Below are positions 15,953 to 28,321 of a DNA stretch of 37,944 nucleotides, in pieces (within the stretch, counting starts at the first letter, position 1; every line of letters starts with the position of its first letter). This DNA is from SAR116 cluster bacterium MED-G04. Its GTDB lineage: Bacteria; Pseudomonadota; Alphaproteobacteria; Puniceispirillales; UBA1172. A program made the position numbers and the translations under genes. The stretch covers positions 1 through 37,944 of the forward strand of contig NTKX01000011.1 in NCBI GenBank assembly GCA_002457135.1, given 5' to 3'. Below the pieces are notes generated by a model, which saw only the letters and a list, made by a program, of their open reading frames with translations, did not search any database and was not told where the DNA came from.

Positions 15953-16498
15953 ATGAGCCTAATCATCCAAAATAACACCAATCCGATCCCGCCAGGGGCT
16001 GATCAGGATGCTGTTCTTGCCGCGGTTGCTGATGAGATTACCAATCGTGGTTTCGTCATTGCCCAGGCCGACAAGCTGTTCAACTGGGCGCGGTCGGGTT
16101 CGCTCTGGCCGATGACATTCGGTCTGGCCTGCTGCGCGGTGGAAATGATGCATTCCGCGGCCAGCCGCTATGACATGGACCGTTTCGGCATGCTGTTTCG
16201 CCCCAGCCCGCGCCAGTCCGATGTGATGATCGTGGCCGGTACGCTGACCAACAAGATGGCACCGGCCCTGCGCAAGGTCTATGATCAGATGGCTGAACCC
16301 CGCTGGGTGCTGTCGATGGGGTCCTGCGCCAATGGCGGCGGCTATTACCATTATTCCTACGCGGTTGTGCGCGGCTGTGACCGGATCGTTCCGGTCGATG
16401 TTTATGTGCCGGGCTGCCCGCCCACCGCAGAAGCGCTGATTTACGGGCTGTTGCAGCTCCAGAAGAAAATCAGGCGCACCGCCACCATCGCCCGTTAG
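15953..16498 (+). CDS. nuoB: NADH-quinone oxidoreductase subunit B
   Basis: NuoB carries iron-sulfur cluster N2, which passes electrons to quinone. All four expected ligands are visible in the 181-residue product: the adjacent pair Cys60-Cys61 in LACCAVEMM, Cys125 in GSCANGGG and Cys155 in [10 protein letters not shown]. The N-terminal 35 residues are a variable extension. AAAGGGAAAA precedes the ATG at 15953. The 94-base gap from nuoA is the longest within the operon and holds two small hairpins. nuoC follows after 36 bases. Confidence 0.98.
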   Translation: MSLIIQNNTNPIPPGADQDAVLAAVADEITNRGFVIAQADKLFNWARSGSLWPMTFGLACCAVEMMHSAASRYDMDRFGMLFRPSPRQSDVMIVAGTLTNKMAPALRKVYDQMAEPRWVLSMGSCANGGGYYHYSYAVVRGCDRIVPVDVYVPGCPPTAEALIYGLLQLQKKIRRTATIAR

Positions 16499-16534
16499 GG
16501 TTGACCAATACCTTATCAGAGGATGCTTTAAGGC

Positions 16535-17197
16535 ATGACCGAACAATCCAGCAGATTGATCAAGGCTGATGAAAAGCTCGAAGGGCTGAAAGTCCGTGTC
16601 GAATCGATCATCGGCAGCAAGCTGCGCGGGGTCAGGGTATTCCGGCGTGAGGTCTGCTTCACGATTGATGTTGCTGATATTCCGGCTGTGCTGCTGGCCC
16701 TGCGTGATGAAAGCGGCGGCGGTTTCACCCAGTTGTCTGAGCTGACGGCCGTTGATTACCCCGACCGGCCCCAACGGTTTGAGTTGGTCTACCAGCTGCT
16801 CAGCGTCACGCTCAACCAGCGTATCCGTATTGTCGCCCCCATCGGTGATGGTGAGGTTGCGCCATCGGTATCGCATCTCTTTTCATGCGCGGTGTGGTCT
16901 GAACGGGAGGTCTGGGACATGTTCGGAATTTTCTTCTCCGGTCACCCTGATCTGCGCCGCCTGCTGACCGATTATGGTTTTGAGGGGCATCCGCTCAGGA
17001 AAGACTTCCCGCTGACCGGGACGGTTGAAACCCGCTATGATGATCAGCTGGGCCGGGTGGTTTATGAGCCTGTATCGCTCCAGCAGGAATTCCGTGATTT
17101 TGATTTCATGTCCCCGTGGGAAGGCGCACAGACCGCCATGCGGCAGCATGATCTTACCGATGATGACAGTGACAGTAATGAGCAGGTGCAAGGGTAA
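16535..17197 (+). CDS. nuoC: NADH-quinone oxidoreductase subunit C
   Basis: NuoC is the 30-kDa peripheral-arm subunit of complex I. The 220-residue product has the family core [20 protein letters not shown], continuing with [18 protein letters not shown]. It is a separate protein, not fused to NuoD as in E. coli. The C-terminus is acidic and low in complexity ([15 protein letters not shown]). The stop overlaps the nuoD start by one base (TAATG), so translation is coupled. The N-terminal 40 residues are charged and variable. Confidence 0.97.
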   Translation: MTEQSSRLIKADEKLEGLKVRVESIIGSKLRGVRVFRREVCFTIDVADIPAVLLALRDESGGGFTQLSELTAVDYPDRPQRFELVYQLLSVTLNQRIRIVAPIGDGEVAPSVSHLFSCAVWSEREVWDMFGIFFSGHPDLRRLLTDYGFEGHPLRKDFPLTGTVETRYDDQLGRVVYEPVSLQQEFRDFDFMSPWEGAQTAMRQHDLTDDDSDSNEQVQG

Positions 17198-18375
17198 TGG
17201 CTGAAGCGCAGATCAAACCATTAACAATGAATTTTGGCCCCCAGCATCCGGCCGCCCATGGTGTGTTGAGGCTGGTGCTGGAAATGGACGGTGAGGTGAT
17301 CGAACGCGCTGACCCGCATATCGGGCTGTTGCATCGCGGCACCGAAAAACTGATTGAAAATAAAACCTACCTTCAGGCGCTGCCGTATTTCGACCGCCTC
17401 GATTATGTCTCACCGATGAACCAGGAACATGGTTTTGCCCTGGCGGTGGAAAAGATGATGCAGGTTGACGTGCCTCGCCGCGCCCAGCATATCCGGGTTC
17501 TTTATTGTGAAATCGGCCGTATCCTCAATCACCTGCTCAATATCACGACCTTTGCGCTTGATGTCGGGGCGATGACACCGCTGCTCTGGGGTTTTGAGGA
17601 ACGCGAAGAGCTGATGGGCTTTTATGAGCGGGCTTCGGGTGCGCGTCTGCACGCGGCCTATTTCCGTCCCGGCGGGGTTCATCAGGACCTGCCCGAAGGC
17701 CTCACCGATGATATCCTCGACTGGGCCGAACGCTTCCCGGGTTTCATTGATGACATGGAAACCCTGCTGACCGAAAACCGGATTTTCAAGCAGCGCACCG
17801 TGGATATCGGTATCGTGACCCTCGAGGAAGCGCTTGATCTCGGCTTTACGGGGCCGTGCCTGAGGGCATCGGGCCTGCCATGGGATCTGCGCAAATCCCA
17901 GCCCTATGATGTCTACAGCGAAATGGATTTTGATATCCCGACCGGCAAGACCGGCGATTGCTACGCCCGCTATCTGGTCCGGATTGAGGAAATGCGCCAG
18001 TCGCTGAAAATCATTCGTCAGGCGATCCATGAAATGCCGTCCGGCCCTGTGCTGGCCGATGATCACAAGGTCACGCCGCCGCGCCGTGATGACATGAAAA
18101 CATCCATGGAATCGCTGATCCACCATTTCAAGCTCTATACCGAGGGCTTCCACGTTCCGGCGGGGGAAACCTACACCGCCGTTGAGGCCCCCAAGGGTGA
18201 ATTCGGGGTCTACCTTGTGGCCGATGGCAGCAACAAGCCCTATCGCTGCAAGATCAGGGCGCCGGGCTTCCCGTTCATGGCCTCAATAGATCAGCTGTCG
18301 CGTGGCCACATGCTGGCGGACAGCGTCGCCATCCTCGGCTCACTTGATGTTGTTTTTGGAGAGATTGACCGATGA
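17197..18375 (+). CDS. nuoD: NADH-quinone oxidoreductase subunit D
   Basis: NuoD is the 49-kDa subunit that forms much of the quinone-binding cavity with NuoB. The 392-residue product has the N-terminal motif [16 protein letters not shown], including the HxxxH pair that lines the quinone site. The segment [15 protein letters not shown] and the C-terminus [21 protein letters not shown] also fit. Length is normal for a non-fused subunit. It overlaps nuoC by one base and nuoE by four (ATGA), so this part of the operon is tightly coupled. Confidence 0.98.
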   Translation: MAEAQIKPLTMNFGPQHPAAHGVLRLVLEMDGEVIERADPHIGLLHRGTEKLIENKTYLQALPYFDRLDYVSPMNQEHGFALAVEKMMQVDVPRRAQHIRVLYCEIGRILNHLLNITTFALDVGAMTPLLWGFEEREELMGFYERASGARLHAAYFRPGGVHQDLPEGLTDDILDWAERFPGFIDDMETLLTENRIFKQRTVDIGIVTLEEALDLGFTGPCLRASGLPWDLRKSQPYDVYSEMDFDIPTGKTGDCYARYLVRIEEMRQSLKIIRQAIHEMPSGPVLADDHKVTPPRRDDMKTSMESLIHHFKLYTEGFHVPAGETYTAVEAPKGEFGVYLVADGSNKPYRCKIRAPGFPFMASIDQLSRGHMLADSVAILGSLDVVFGEIDR

Positions 18376-19037
18376 GCATCAGCAGCAGGATCGCTGAAAA
18401 CCAGCCTGAGAGCTTTGCCTTCACCGCCCAGAACAAAAAGCGGATCAAGGAAATTCTCGGCAAATACCCGAAAGAACGCAAGGCCAGCGCGGTGATGCCG
18501 CTGCTTGATCTGGCCCAGCGTCAGCATGATAACTGGATTCCGATGAAGGCTATTGAGGAAATCTCTTCCATGCTCGGCATGGCTGAAATCCGCGTGCTTG
18601 AGGTCGCCACGTTCTACACCATGTTCAACCTGCGCCCGGTCGGCCGCTATTACATTCAGGCTTGCGGAACCACACCATGCTGGCTTCGCGGCAGTGATGA
18701 TGTGATGCGCAGCATCTATGACAAGCTTGGTATCCGTACCGGCGAAACCTCCGCTTGCGGGAAATTCACCCTGCTTGAGGTCGAATGCCTCGGGGCCTGC
18801 GTCAATGCGCCGATGGTCCAGATCAATGACGATTACTACGAAGACCTTGACTATATCAGCATGGGCAACCTGATTGATCAGATGGAGGCCGGTGAGCTGC
18901 CATCCGCCGGTTCCCTGCGGGGCCGCCAGGGCTCCCAGCCTGAACCGGGTGCCACCACGCTGGATACAGTCATCCCGATGAAAACCGCGAATAACAAGGC
19001 CAAAACCGTTTCGAAAGGAGATGCAGATGCTGGCTGA
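18372..19037 (+). CDS. nuoE: NADH-quinone oxidoreductase subunit E
   Basis: NuoE is the 24-kDa thioredoxin-like subunit of the NADH-oxidising module, carrying the 2Fe-2S cluster N1a. The four ligands are visible as C-x4-C (CGTTPC) and C-x3-C (CLGAC). The N-terminal helical part includes [13 protein letters not shown]-type sequence. After the core domain there is a tail of about 45 residues, rich in G, P, T and K, as in many alphaproteobacterial NuoE. Its last bases overlap the nuoF start, and AAAGGAG inside the nuoE coding end serves as the nuoF ribosome binding site. Confidence 0.97.
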   Translation: MSISSRIAENQPESFAFTAQNKKRIKEILGKYPKERKASAVMPLLDLAQRQHDNWIPMKAIEEISSMLGMAEIRVLEVATFYTMFNLRPVGRYYIQACGTTPCWLRGSDDVMRSIYDKLGIRTGETSACGKFTLLEVECLGACVNAPMVQINDDYYEDLDYISMGNLIDQMEAGELPSAGSLRGRQGSQPEPGATTLDTVIPMKTANNKAKTVSKGDADAG

Positions 19038-20310
19038 TAAGGATCGTATCTTCACGAATATCTATGGGTGGGAATCCCCCGGTCTTGAAGCGGCGAAAAA
19101 GCGTGGGGACTGGTCCCGGACCGCTGCCCTGATGAAAGGCGGCCATGATGCCGTGGTCGAAGGGGTCAAGGCATCGGGTCTGCGTGGCCGTGGCGGTGCC
19201 GGGTTCCCGACCGGGCTGAAATGGTCATTCATGCCGAAAGAGGTCAAGGATCGCCCGCATTACCTGGTGGTCAACGCTGATGAGAGTGAGCCGGGAACCT
19301 GCAAGGACCGCGATATCCTGCGTCATGAGCCGCATAAACTGGTTGAAGGCTGTCTCCTGGCCGGGTTCGCCATGCGCGCCAATGCCGGTTACATCTACGT
19401 CAGGGGTGAGTTCTATAATGAGGCTGCCGCGCTCCAGAAAGCGGTGGATGAGGCTTATGCCGCCGGTTTGCTCGGCAAGAACGCCGCCAAATCGGGCTGG
19501 GATTTCGATCTCTATGTGCATCGCGGGGCAGGGGCCTATATTTGCGGTGAGGAAACCGCCCTCATCGAATCCCTTGAAGGCAAGAAGGGCCAGCCCCGGC
19601 TGAAGCCTCCGTTTCCTGCCGGTGCCGGTCTTTATGGCTGCCCGACTACGGTCAATAATGTTGAAACAATCGCTGTTGTGCCGACGATCCTGCGGCGCGG
19701 GCCTGACTGGTTTTCTGGTCTCGGGCGTGAGAATAACACCGGCAGCAAGCTGTTCTGCATTTCCGGTCACGTCAACAACCCCTGCAACGTTGAAGAGGAA
19801 ATGGGCATCCCGCTCAAGGACCTGATTGAAAAGCATGCAGGCGGTGTTCGTGGCGGCTGGGATAACCTGATGGCGATTATTCCCGGCGGATCATCCACCC
19901 CGCTGATGCCGAAATCGGTCTGTGATGATATCACCATGGATTTTGATGCCCTGCGCAGTGCCGGGACCGGGCTGGGAACAGCCGGGGTGATTGTCATGGA
20001 TAAATCCACCGATGTGATCAAGGCGATTGCCCGCCTGTCCTATTTCTACAAGCATGAAAGCTGTGGCCAGTGTACGCCTTGCCGTGAAGGCACGGGCTGG
20101 ATGTACCGGATGATGGACCGTCTGGTGCGCGGTGATGCCGATATCAGCGAAATCGATGTGCTTGAGCAGGTCACCAGGCAGGTTGAGGGGCATACCATCT
20201 GCGCCCTTGGTGATGCGGCGGCCTGGCCCGTTCAGGGGCTGATCAAGCATTTCCGTCATGAAATCGAAGATCGTATTGCTGCCCGCCGTTCTGCGGCAGT
20301 GGCAGAATAG
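19027..20310 (+). CDS. nuoF: NADH-quinone oxidoreductase subunit F
   Basis: NuoF is the 51-kDa subunit that binds NADH and FMN and holds cluster N3. The product shows the flavin/NADH loop [13 protein letters not shown] and [17 protein letters not shown]. The cluster ligands are C-x2-C-x2-C in [11 protein letters not shown] plus a fourth Cys in HTICALGDA. The open frame starts at ATG 19021, but that codon sits one base after the AAAGGAG at 19013-19019. The ATG at 19027 has a proper spacing and is preferred; the difference is two residues. It overlaps the end of nuoE by 11 bases. Confidence 0.97.
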   Translation: MLADKDRIFTNIYGWESPGLEAAKKRGDWSRTAALMKGGHDAVVEGVKASGLRGRGGAGFPTGLKWSFMPKEVKDRPHYLVVNADESEPGTCKDRDILRHEPHKLVEGCLLAGFAMRANAGYIYVRGEFYNEAAALQKAVDEAYAAGLLGKNAAKSGWDFDLYVHRGAGAYICGEETALIESLEGKKGQPRLKPPFPAGAGLYGCPTTVNNVETIAVVPTILRRGPDWFSGLGRENNTGSKLFCISGHVNNPCNVEEEMGIPLKDLIEKHAGGVRGGWDNLMAIIPGGSSTPLMPKSVCDDITMDFDALRSAGTGLGTAGVIVMDKSTDVIKAIARLSYFYKHESCGQCTPCREGTGWMYRMMDRLVRGDADISEIDVLEQVTRQVEGHTICALGDAAAWPVQGLIKHFRHEIEDRIAARRSAAVAE

Positions 20311-20319
20311 GGGGATGGC

Positions 20320-22395
20320 ATGATCACGCTGACGGTAGACGGGGTCGAAATTGAGGTGGAGGAAGGTTCCACCGTCATGCACGCCTGTGAGGCTGCTGGC
20401 AAGGAAATCCCGCGTTTCTGCTATCATGATCGCCTGTCGGTTGCCGGTAACTGCCGGATGTGCCTGGTTGAAATGGAACGCGCACCAAAGCCGGTGGCTT
20501 CCTGCGCCATGCCCGCCGCCAACGGCATGGTCATCAGCACCGACACGCCGATGGTCAAGAAAGCCCGTGAAGGCGTGATGGAATTCATGCTGATCAACCA
20601 TCCGCTCGACTGCCCGATCTGTGATCAGGGCGGTGAATGTGATTTGCAGGATCAGGCCATGGGCTATGGCGGTGACCGCAGCCGTTATCTGGAACCCAAA
20701 CGCGCTGTTGAAAACAAGAACATGGGGCCGCTGATCTCCACCATCATGACACGCTGCATCCATTGCACGCGCTGTGTCCGCTTTTCCACCGAGGTTGCCG
20801 GTGTTACCGATATGGGTGCTATCGGCCGGGGTGAGAGCATGGAAATCACCACTTATCTTGAAAAAGCCCTCGCCAGTGAGCTGTCGGGCAATGTTGTTGA
20901 TCTCTGCCCTGTTGGCGCATTGACGAACCGCCCCTATGCTTTCAATTCCCGCCCGTGGGAGCTGAGCCACACCGAAACCGTTGATGCCATGGATGCCATG
21001 GGTTCAGCCATCCGCATTGATACCCGTGGCAATCAGGTGATGCGGGTGCTGCCGCGCACCAATGATGACATCAACGAGGAATGGATTTCGGATAAAACCC
21101 GCCATGCCCTTGACGGGCTGATGCGGCAACGCCTTGATCGCCCTTACCTGCGGGGCCGTAATGGCCGCCTTGCTGAAACCAGCTGGGCTGAGGCCTTTAA
21201 GGTCATTGCCGCCAAGATCAAGAAAACCCGTCCCGGCGGAATAGGCGCCATAGCCGGTGATCAGTGCGACAGCGAAAGCATGTACGCCCTCCTCAAACTG
21301 ATGGAGGCGCTGGGCAGCACCAACACCGATTGCCGCCAGGATGGCAGCGTCATCGGCGGCAAGGGCCGTTCCGGCTATATTTTCAACAGCGGTTTTGCTG
21401 GCCTTGAAGATACCGATTTCGTCTTGCTGGTCGGCACCAACCCCAGGCATGAGGCCGCCGTCATGAATGCCCGCCTGCGTCGGCGCTGGCTGGATGATGG
21501 TTTGCAGGTTGCCCGCATCGGGGCTGAGGCTGACCTGACCTATCCGGTCAAGGAGCTGGGCGACAAGGTATCGATTCTGACCGAGATTGCGGCAGGCAAA
21601 AACCCTGTCTTCAACAAGATGAAACGCGCCAAAAAGCCGATGATCATTCTGGGGCAGGGTGCGCTCAACCGCCCGGACAGTAACGCCATTCTCCATGCCG
21701 CCAGCGCATTGGCCAAGGAAACAGGCGTGATCGCCGGTGACTGGAACGGGTTCAACGTTCTGCATACTGCGGCGGCCCGGGTTGCCGGCCTCGATATGGG
21801 GTTCATCCCCCAGAACGGCGGCATGAATACCCAGGCCATGATCAAGGCTGTCCAGAACGGCGCGCTTGAGGTGCTGTTCCTGCTGGGGGCCGATGAAATT
21901 GATCTCAGCAGCGTCAAGTCCAAGAGCTTTGTGATCTATCAGGGCAGTCACGGTGATGCCGGGGCGCGATTTGCCGATGTGGTGCTGCCGGGCGCGGCCT
22001 GGTGCGAAAAGGACGCTATTTTCGTCAATTCCGAAGGCCGTGTTCAACATGCCCAGCGGGCATCCTTCCCGCCCGGTGATGCGCGTGAAGACTGGGCCAT
22101 TATCAGGGCCTTGTCCGATCACCTGAAAGCGTCACTGCCGTTTGACAGCCATGATGCTCTGCGCCAACAGATGATGGCCGAGCATCCGATTTTCGCTGAA
22201 CGCGATGTTCTGACGGCCAGCCGGTTCAAGTCACAGGGCAAAACAGGCAAAATCAGCGACAAGCCGGTCAAATACGCGATCAGCAGTGAAACCGGGCGCA
22301 GTTTCTACATGACCTGCCCGATCAGCCGCAATTCGGTGACCATGGCGGCGTGCATTGATGCCTTTGACGGCAATCTCGGGAAGGCGGCTGAATAA
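20320..22395 (+). CDS. nuoG: NADH-quinone oxidoreductase subunit G
   Basis: NuoG is the 75-kDa subunit that relays electrons through several clusters. The 691-residue product has the N-terminal 2Fe-2S ligands ([15 protein letters not shown] and ASCAM, cluster N1b). The N5 site [18 protein letters not shown] includes the histidine ligand. The N4 ligands lie in CIHCTRC plus a later Cys in [10 protein letters not shown]. The remaining two thirds is a molybdopterin-oxidoreductase-like domain that in complex I lacks the cofactor. The cysteines of the extra N7 cluster, known from some bacteria, are not evident. The gene follows nuoF by 9 bases and overlaps nuoH by one base (TAATG). Confidence 0.97.
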   Translation: MITLTVDGVEIEVEEGSTVMHACEAAGKEIPRFCYHDRLSVAGNCRMCLVEMERAPKPVASCAMPAANGMVISTDTPMVKKAREGVMEFMLINHPLDCPICDQGGECDLQDQAMGYGGDRSRYLEPKRAVENKNMGPLISTIMTRCIHCTRCVRFSTEVAGVTDMGAIGRGESMEITTYLEKALASELSGNVVDLCPVGALTNRPYAFNSRPWELSHTETVDAMDAMGSAIRIDTRGNQVMRVLPRTNDDINEEWISDKTRHALDGLMRQRLDRPYLRGRNGRLAETSWAEAFKVIAAKIKKTRPGGIGAIAGDQCDSESMYALLKLMEALGSTNTDCRQDGSVIGGKGRSGYIFNSGFAGLEDTDFVLLVGTNPRHEAAVMNARLRRRWLDDGLQVARIGAEADLTYPVKELGDKVSILTEIAAGKNPVFNKMKRAKKPMIILGQGALNRPDSNAILHAASALAKETGVIAGDWNGFNVLHTAAARVAGLDMGFIPQNGGMNTQAMIKAVQNGALEVLFLLGADEIDLSSVKSKSFVIYQGSHGDAGARFADVVLPGAAWCEKDAIFVNSEGRVQHAQRASFPPGDAREDWAIIRALSDHLKASLPFDSHDALRQQMMAEHPIFAERDVLTASRFKSQGKTGKISDKPVKYAISSETGRSFYMTCPISRNSVTMAACIDAFDGNLGKAAE

Positions 22396-23420
22396 TGGGC
22401 GATCTTCTGGCTCAATACCCCTATTCCATGATTGTTGATCTGCTCTGGATTGTGGCGCAGGTCTTTGCCGTGATTGTGCCTTTGCTGATTGCGGTGGCCT
22501 ATCTTACCCTGGCTGAACGCCGGGTCATCGGGCTGATGCAGTTGCGCAAGGGGCCAAATGTGGTCGGGCCGTTCGGGCTGTTTCAGCCGTTTGCCGATGC
22601 CATCAAACTGCTGGCCAAGGAAACCATCCTGCCATCGGGGGCATCAAAGGTTGTGTTCATCCTTGCCCCGATGCTGACCTTTATCCTGTCGCTGGTGGCA
22701 TGGGCGGTGATCCCTTTTGGTGACGGGCTGGTGATCGCGGATGTCAATATCGGGATACTCTATCTCTTTGCGATTTCATCCCTTGGGGTCTACGGCGTTA
22801 TCATGGCGGGCTGGTCGAGCAATTCGAAATACCCGTTTCTGGGGGCGATGCGATCCGCCGCGCAGATGATTTCCTATGAGGTTTCGCTCGGTCTTGTCAT
22901 CATCACCGTGATCATGGCGGCAGGATCGCTTAACCTGTCTGAAATTGTCCGCGCCCAGGAAGGCCTGTGGTTTTTCATTCCGCTGTTCCCGATGTTCATC
23001 GTATTTTTCATCTCGACACTGGCGGAAACCAACCGTGCGCCGTTTGATCTCCCTGAGGGCGAGAGCGAGCTGGTCGCCGGGTATTTTGTCGAATACTCAT
23101 CCATGTCCTTCGCCCTCTTTTTTCTGGGTGAATACGCCAACATGATCCTGATGTCGGGGATGACGGTGACGCTGTTCCTGGGGGGCTGGTTGCCGCCATT
23201 TGATATTGCCCCGCTGAACTGGATACCGGGGCCGATCTGGTTTGCTATCAAGGTAGCGCTGGTGCTGTTCGTGTTCCTCTGGGTTCGTGCCACCACCCCG
23301 CGCTATCGTTATGATCAGCTGATGCGGCTGGGCTGGAAGATATTCCTGCCATTCACGCTGCTGTTTGTTGCTGTTTGCAGCGGCATCATGCTGGCCTTTG
23401 ACATGCTGCCGAACACTTGA
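22395..23420 (+). CDS. nuoH: NADH-quinone oxidoreductase subunit H
   Basis: NuoH joins the peripheral and membrane arms and shapes the quinone tunnel. The 341-residue product is an eight-helix membrane protein. It has the family motifs [33 protein letters not shown], and the acidic loop [20 protein letters not shown], followed by [12 protein letters not shown]. These charged residues are the conserved ones linked to proton transfer. Length and topology are normal. It overlaps nuoG by one base, and nuoI follows after 13 bases. Confidence 0.98.
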   Translation: MGDLLAQYPYSMIVDLLWIVAQVFAVIVPLLIAVAYLTLAERRVIGLMQLRKGPNVVGPFGLFQPFADAIKLLAKETILPSGASKVVFILAPMLTFILSLVAWAVIPFGDGLVIADVNIGILYLFAISSLGVYGVIMAGWSSNSKYPFLGAMRSAAQMISYEVSLGLVIITVIMAAGSLNLSEIVRAQEGLWFFIPLFPMFIVFFISTLAETNRAPFDLPEGESELVAGYFVEYSSMSFALFFLGEYANMILMSGMTVTLFLGGWLPPFDIAPLNWIPGPIWFAIKVALVLFVFLWVRATTPRYRYDQLMRLGWKIFLPFTLLFVAVCSGIMLAFDMLPNT

Positions 23421-23433
23421 GGGAGAGAGTCCA

Positions 23434-23922
23434 ATGAACGCTGTCTGGAATGCTGCACGATCGTTTCTCCTGCTCGAAGTGGTGCGCGGAATGGCCCTGA
23501 CGCTGAAATATTTCTTCAAGCCAAAGGTGACCATCAACTACCCTTATGAAAAGGGCAGCCTGTCACCCCGGTTCAGGGGTGAACATGCGCTCCGGCGTTA
23601 CCCCAATGGTGAAGAGCGTTGCATCGCCTGCAAATTGTGTGAGGCGATCTGCCCGGCACAGGCCATCACGATTGAGGCTGAACCCCGTGATGATGGCAGC
23701 CGCCGTACCACCCGATATGATATCGATATGACGAAATGCATCTATTGCGGTTTCTGCCAGGAAGCCTGCCCCGTTGATGCCATTGTCGAAGGCCCGAATT
23801 TTGAGTTTGCCACTGAAACACGCGAAGAACTTTACTACGATAAGGATAAACTCCTTGCTAACGGTGACCGCTGGGAAGTAGAAATTGCCCGAAACCTTGC
23901 GGCGGATTCCCGTTATCGATAG
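23434..23922 (+). CDS. nuoI: NADH-quinone oxidoreductase subunit I
   Basis: NuoI is the 23-kDa ferredoxin-like subunit with clusters N6a and N6b. The two typical 4Fe-4S motifs are [16 protein letters not shown] and [16 protein letters not shown], each C-x2-C-x2-C-x3-C-P. An amphipathic N-terminal segment ([18 protein letters not shown]) probably contacts the membrane arm. The start at 23434 is preceded by a GAGGGAGAG stretch; the longer open frame from 23365 runs back into nuoH and is rejected. The protein has 162 residues, the usual length in this class. Confidence 0.97.
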   Translation: MNAVWNAARSFLLLEVVRGMALTLKYFFKPKVTINYPYEKGSLSPRFRGEHALRRYPNGEERCIACKLCEAICPAQAITIEAEPRDDGSRRTTRYDIDMTKCIYCGFCQEACPVDAIVEGPNFEFATETREELYYDKDKLLANGDRWEVEIARNLAADSRYR

Positions 23923-23931
23923 GAAAAGACA

Positions 23932-24567
23932 ATGATCTCAACACTGTTCTTCTATCTCTTTGCCTTCATGACGGTGGCATCCGGTCTGATGGTGATCACG
24001 GCCCGCAACCCTGTTCATGCGGTGTTTTTCCTGATTCTGTCGTTCTTTAATTCATCGGGGCTGTTCATCCTGATGGGGGCCGAATTCATCGCCATGCTGC
24101 TGGTGGTTGTCTATGTCGGCGCGGTGGCGGTGCTGCTGCTGTTTGTCGTCATGATGCTGGATATCAATTACCAGTCAATGCAGGAAGGGTTCAGGCGGCA
24201 TCTGCCGCTGGGGCTGATTATCGGGGCAGTGCTGCTGATCGAACTGGTGGTGCTGTTCTCTGGTCCTGAAACAACCCTGGGCGTTGCGGCAACGTCCGGT
24301 GAGCGCAGTAACGTTGCCCTCATCGGTGATGTTCTCTACACCGACCATATCTATGTTTTCCAGCTTGCCGGGCTGATTCTGCTGGTGGCCATGATCGGTG
24401 CCATTACCCTGACCATGCGTCATCGTGAAGGGGTCAAGCGGCAGAACATCGCGCTCCAGAACGCCCGCACCCGTGAAGAAAGCGTCACCGTGATGCAGGT
24501 TGAAAGCGACGTTGCCCCGCAATCGATCCTCCCGGACGAAACCAAATCAAGAAAGGCGCTGCGCTGA
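23932..24567 (+). CDS. nuoJ: NADH-quinone oxidoreductase subunit J
   Basis: NuoJ is a membrane subunit of complex I with about five helices. The 211-residue product has the conserved third-helix pattern [23 protein letters not shown], where the glutamate and the G-A-V segment belong to the pi-bulge region. The soluble C-terminal tail of about 45 residues ([21 protein letters not shown]) is charged and variable. The stop overlaps the nuoK start by one base (TGATG). The gene follows nuoI by 9 bases, with GGAAAAGA as ribosome binding site. Confidence 0.96.
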   Translation: MISTLFFYLFAFMTVASGLMVITARNPVHAVFFLILSFFNSSGLFILMGAEFIAMLLVVVYVGAVAVLLLFVVMMLDINYQSMQEGFRRHLPLGLIIGAVLLIELVVLFSGPETTLGVAATSGERSNVALIGDVLYTDHIYVFQLAGLILLVAMIGAITLTMRHREGVKRQNIALQNARTREESVTVMQVESDVAPQSILPDETKSRKALR

Positions 24568-24878
24568 TGGGACCTGTCACGCTATTCCATTACCTGACTG
24601 TTGCGGCGATCCTGTTCACGCTGGGCGCGGTGGGCATCTTCCTCAACCGAAAGAATGTCATCACCATCCTGATGTGCATCGAATTGATGCTGCTGGCGGT
24701 GAACATCAACCTCGTGGCTTTTTCGACCCATAACGGTGATCTGGCCGGGCAGATCTTTGCCATGCTGATCCTTACCGTTGCCGCCGCCGAGGCCGCTATC
24801 GGGCTGGCTATTCTGGTGGTCTACTTCCGAAATCGCGGCAGCATCGCCGTTGAAGACATCAACATGATGAAAGGCTAG
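24567..24878 (+). CDS. nuoK: NADH-quinone oxidoreductase subunit K
   Basis: NuoK is a small antiporter-like membrane subunit with three helices. The 103-residue product has the family pattern [26 protein letters not shown]. The first conserved glutamate is in IELML and the second is in [12 protein letters not shown]. Both are the buried acidic residues known to matter for proton pumping. The length is typical. The gene begins in the nuoJ stop and is followed 7 bases later by the ATG of nuoL. Confidence 0.97.
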   Translation: MGPVTLFHYLTVAAILFTLGAVGIFLNRKNVITILMCIELMLLAVNINLVAFSTHNGDLAGQIFAMLILTVAAAEAAIGLAILVVYFRNRGSIAVEDINMMKG

Positions 24879-24885
24879 GGGAGTG

Positions 24886-26817
24886 ATGATTACCGCAATT
24901 GTATTCCTGCCCCTGCTGGGCGCTATTGGCGCGGGCATATTCTCGCTCATGAAAAATGACCGTGGCGGGTTCATTGTCAGCATTGGCGGCATCATGCTCT
25001 CCATGGTGCTGTCATGGGTCGCGTTCATCACCATGGCTGTCCCCGGGATCAATGAGACCGTGTTTCTCGCCAAATGGATTTCTTCCGGCGGTTTTGAGGT
25101 CGACTGGGCGCTTCGCTATGATGCCCTGACGGCGGTGATGATGATTGTCGTGACCACGGTTTCGGCCATGGTGCATCTCTATTCGGTTGGCTACATGTCG
25201 CATGACAACGCCAAGCCCCGGTTTATGGCGTATCTCAGCCTCTTTACCTTTGCCATGCTGATGCTGGTCACGGCTGATAACCTGGTCCAGATGTTCTTTG
25301 GCTGGGAGGGGGTTGGCGTTGCCTCTTACCTCCTGATCGGGTTCTGGTATCATCGCCCCTCGGCGCATGAGGCCGCCATGAAGGCGTTTGTGGTCAACCG
25401 TGTTGGTGATTTCGGCTATGCCCTCGGTATCTTTGCGATTTTTGCGATGACCGGGTCGGTTCAGCTGGATGAGATTTTCGCCATGGCCCCTGATCTGGCT
25501 GGCCGTTCAATCGAATTCCTGTCCTTTGAGGTACCGGCACTGGAACTGGCCGGGATGCTGCTCTTCATCGGGGCCATGGGCAAATCAGCCCAGCTGGGCC
25601 TGCATACCTGGCTGCCTGATGCGATGGAAGGGCCAACCCCTGTTTCCGCGCTGATCCATGCCGCCACCATGGTGACAGCGGGCGTGTTCATGGTCTGCCG
25701 GTTATCCCCGATGTTGGAATTCGCACCGTTTACGCTCGATTTCATCACCATTGTCGGTGCGCTGACGGCAATTTTCGCCGCCACCATCGGCTTTACCCAG
25801 TTCGATATCAAGCGCGTCATTGCCTATTCAACATGCTCCCAGCTTGGCTACATGTTCTTTGCGGCGGGCGTTTCGGCCTATCCGGCGGCGATGTTCCACC
25901 TCACCACCCATGCATTTTTCAAGGCGTTGTTGTTCCTTGGTGCCGGGTCGGTGATCCATGCGCTTTCCGATGAACAGGATATGCGGCGCATGGGCGGGGT
26001 CTGGAAAAAGATCCCCTTCACCTATTCGATGATGTGGATAGGCTCGCTTGCGCTGGCGGGATTCCCGTTCTTTGCCGGGTATTTCTCCAAGGACATGATC
26101 CTTGAGGCGGCATGGGCGCAGCATCGCTTTACCGGTGAATTTGCCTATATCCTGGGCATCATGGCGGCGTTCCTGACGGCGTTTTATTCGTGGCGGTTGC
26201 TGTTCATGACCTTCCACGGCAAGCCCCGCGCCTCTGATGAGGTGATGAGCCATGTTCACGAAAGCCCGCTGGTCATGACCATTCCGCTGTTTGTGCTGGC
26301 TATTGGCGCGGTGTTTTCAGGGTTCCTGCTCTATGATCTCTTTGTCGGGCATCACTGGAATGACTTCTGGGGCAATTCGATCCTGATCCTGCCTGAACAT
26401 ACCGCCATGGCCGATGCCCACCACGTCCCCAAGATCATCAAGCTGATGCCGCTGATTGTCGGTGTCGCCGGGGTGACGCTGGCGTGGCTGTTCTACATTG
26501 CCGTGCCGGGGATGCCCGCGCTGGTTGCCCGGGTGTTCAAGCCTTTGCATCTGCTGTTCTTCAACAAATGGTTCGTTGATGAGCTTTATGATGCCCTGCT
26601 GGTTCGCCCGTCTGTCCGGCTTGGCCGCCTGTTCTGGTCACGCGGTGATATCGGGATCATTGATGCGTTCGGTCCCAACGGGATGAGCGCGCTGGTTTCC
26701 CGGTTTTCAGTCCTCTGCAGTCGGATGCAGACCGGGTACGTTTTCCATTATGCCTTCGCCATGCTGATCGGGGTGGTCGCGCTGGTGGCTTGGTATGCAA
26801 GGACCATCGGGGGATAA
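24886..26817 (+). CDS. nuoL: NADH-quinone oxidoreductase subunit L
   Basis: NuoL is the distal antiporter-like pump subunit of the membrane arm, with about 16 helices and a long lateral helix near its C-terminus. The product shows the core [19 protein letters not shown], continuing after HRP with [37 protein letters not shown], with the catalytic lysine region, and [16 protein letters not shown] follow. GGGGAG at 24878-24883 supports the ATG at 24886; the GTG at 24883 lies inside it. At 643 residues the length is normal. Confidence 0.97.
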   Translation: MITAIVFLPLLGAIGAGIFSLMKNDRGGFIVSIGGIMLSMVLSWVAFITMAVPGINETVFLAKWISSGGFEVDWALRYDALTAVMMIVVTTVSAMVHLYSVGYMSHDNAKPRFMAYLSLFTFAMLMLVTADNLVQMFFGWEGVGVASYLLIGFWYHRPSAHEAAMKAFVVNRVGDFGYALGIFAIFAMTGSVQLDEIFAMAPDLAGRSIEFLSFEVPALELAGMLLFIGAMGKSAQLGLHTWLPDAMEGPTPVSALIHAATMVTAGVFMVCRLSPMLEFAPFTLDFITIVGALTAIFAATIGFTQFDIKRVIAYSTCSQLGYMFFAAGVSAYPAAMFHLTTHAFFKALLFLGAGSVIHALSDEQDMRRMGGVWKKIPFTYSMMWIGSLALAGFPFFAGYFSKDMILEAAWAQHRFTGEFAYILGIMAAFLTAFYSWRLLFMTFHGKPRASDEVMSHVHESPLVMTIPLFVLAIGAVFSGFLLYDLFVGHHWNDFWGNSILILPEHTAMADAHHVPKIIKLMPLIVGVAGVTLAWLFYIAVPGMPALVARVFKPLHLLFFNKWFVDELYDALLVRPSVRLGRLFWSRGDIGIIDAFGPNGMSALVSRFSVLCSRMQTGYVFHYAFAMLIGVVALVAWYARTIGG

Positions 26818-26818
26818 G

Positions 26819-28321
26819 ATGGAAACGACCTGGCCTATTCTGACGATCCTCACGTTTCTGCCGATGATAGGGGTGGTTTTCCTGCTCCTGATCCGCGGCG
26901 ATGATGATGTGGTGATCCGCAATTCACGCAATGTCGCGCTCTGGGTGTCGGGTTTCACCTTTGTGATGTCGCTCTTTGTCCTGTTCAACTTTGATCCGGC
27001 GGTTGCCGGTTACCAGTTTGAGGATCGCGGTATCTGGCTGGCGCTTGACGGCATTGGCTATCACATGGGCGTGGATGGTATTTCCATGCCGTTTGTGGTG
27101 CTGACGACGCTGCTGACCCCGCTTGCCATTCTGGCCAGCTGGAAATCGGTGACCCTCAGGGTGCGGGAATACATGATCGCCTTCATGCTGCTTGAAACGC
27201 TCATGATCGGGACGTTCTGTGCGCTTGATATGGTGCTGTTCTACCTTTTCTTTGAGGCTGTGCTGATCCCGATGTTCCTGATCATCGGTATCTGGGGCGG
27301 GATGCGCCGGGTCTATGCCTCCTTCAAGTTTTTCCTTTATACGCTGGCAGGGTCGGTCCTGATGCTGGTGGCGATGCTCTACATGGCGACCACTGCCCAG
27401 ACCACGGATATCCCGCTGTTGCAGGAATTTGCCTTTAGCCCGGCGGCGCAGACATGGCTGTTCCTGGCGTTCTTTGCCTCCTTTGCCGTCAAGGTGCCAA
27501 TGTGGCCTGTCCATACCTGGCTGCCTGATGCCCATGTTGAGGCACCGACCGCCGGTTCCATGATCCTTGCCGGCATCCTCCTGAAAATGGGGGGGTACGG
27601 TTTCCTCAGGTTTTCACTGCCAATGTTCCCTGAGGCCTCGGTCTATTTTGCGCCGATGATTTTCTCCCTGTCGGTGGTGGCGGTGATCTATACCTCGCTG
27701 GTTGCGCTGGCGCAGACCGACATGAAAAAGATGATCGCCTATTCATCGGTTGCGCATATGGGGTTTGTGACCATCGGGATTTTCACCATGACCGAACAGG
27801 GTATCGCCGGTGCCATGTTCCAGATGATCAGTCATGGCCTGGTTTCGGCGGCATTGTTCTTTGCGGTTGGCGTGGTTTATGACCGGCTTCACACCAGGGA
27901 AATTGATGCCTACGGCGGTGTTGCCGACAGCATGCCGCGCTACGCCGCGTTTTTCATGCTGATGATGCTGGCCTCGGTAGGGTTGCCGGGAACCAGCGGG
28001 TTTGTCGGTGAATTTCTGGTTCTGGTCGGTGCCTGGCAGTCCAGCACGCTGCTGGCGTTTCTGACAGCAACGGGCCTTATACTGGGGGCTACCTATATGC
28101 TCTGGCTCTACCGCCGGGTTGTGTTTGGCCGTGCCGAAAAGGAAGAGGTCATCGCCATGACACCGCTTGAGGGGAGGGAGATGCTGATTTTCGCCCCGCT
28201 GACGGTGCTGGTGCTGTGGTACGGTATCTTCCCCGGCGGCCTCCTGGATACGATGCAGCCTGCTATTGCCACTATTCTTGGGCATGTGGCTGATGCCGCT
28301 GATGCGATGGGGACTCAATAA
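26819..28321 (+). CDS. nuoM: NADH-quinone oxidoreductase subunit M
   Basis: NuoM is the second antiporter-like pump subunit, with about 14 helices. The 500-residue product has the core [20 protein letters not shown], where the glutamate is the conserved proton-path residue. [20 protein letters not shown] and [13 protein letters not shown] also fit. GGGGGA just before the ATG at 26819 sets the start; the open frame from 26795 overlaps nuoL and is not needed. The stop overlaps the nuoN start by one base (TAATG). Confidence 0.97.
   Translation: METTWPILTILTFLPMIGVVFLLLIRGDDDVVIRNSRNVALWVSGFTFVMSLFVLFNFDPAVAGYQFEDRGIWLALDGIGYHMGVDGISMPFVVLTTLLTPLAILASWKSVTLRVREYMIAFMLLETLMIGTFCALDMVLFYLFFEAVLIPMFLIIGIWGGMRRVYASFKFFLYTLAGSVLMLVAMLYMATTAQTTDIPLLQEFAFSPAAQTWLFLAFFASFAVKVPMWPVHTWLPDAHVEAPTAGSMILAGILLKMGGYGFLRFSLPMFPEASVYFAPMIFSLSVVAVIYTSLVALAQTDMKKMIAYSSVAHMGFVTIGIFTMTEQGIAGAMFQMISHGLVSAALFFAVGVVYDRLHTREIDAYGGVADSMPRYAAFFMLMMLASVGLPGTSGFVGEFLVLVGAWQSSTLLAFLTATGLILGATYMLWLYRRVVFGRAEKEEVIAMTPLEGREMLIFAPLTVLVLWYGIFPGGLLDTMQPAIATILGHVADAADAMGTQ

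Noticed and set aside
19891-22122. Long minus-strand open frames opposite nuoF and nuoG (up to 372 codons)
   Set aside because: They mirror strongly conserved complex I genes, lack recognisable domains and have no ribosome binding signal of note.
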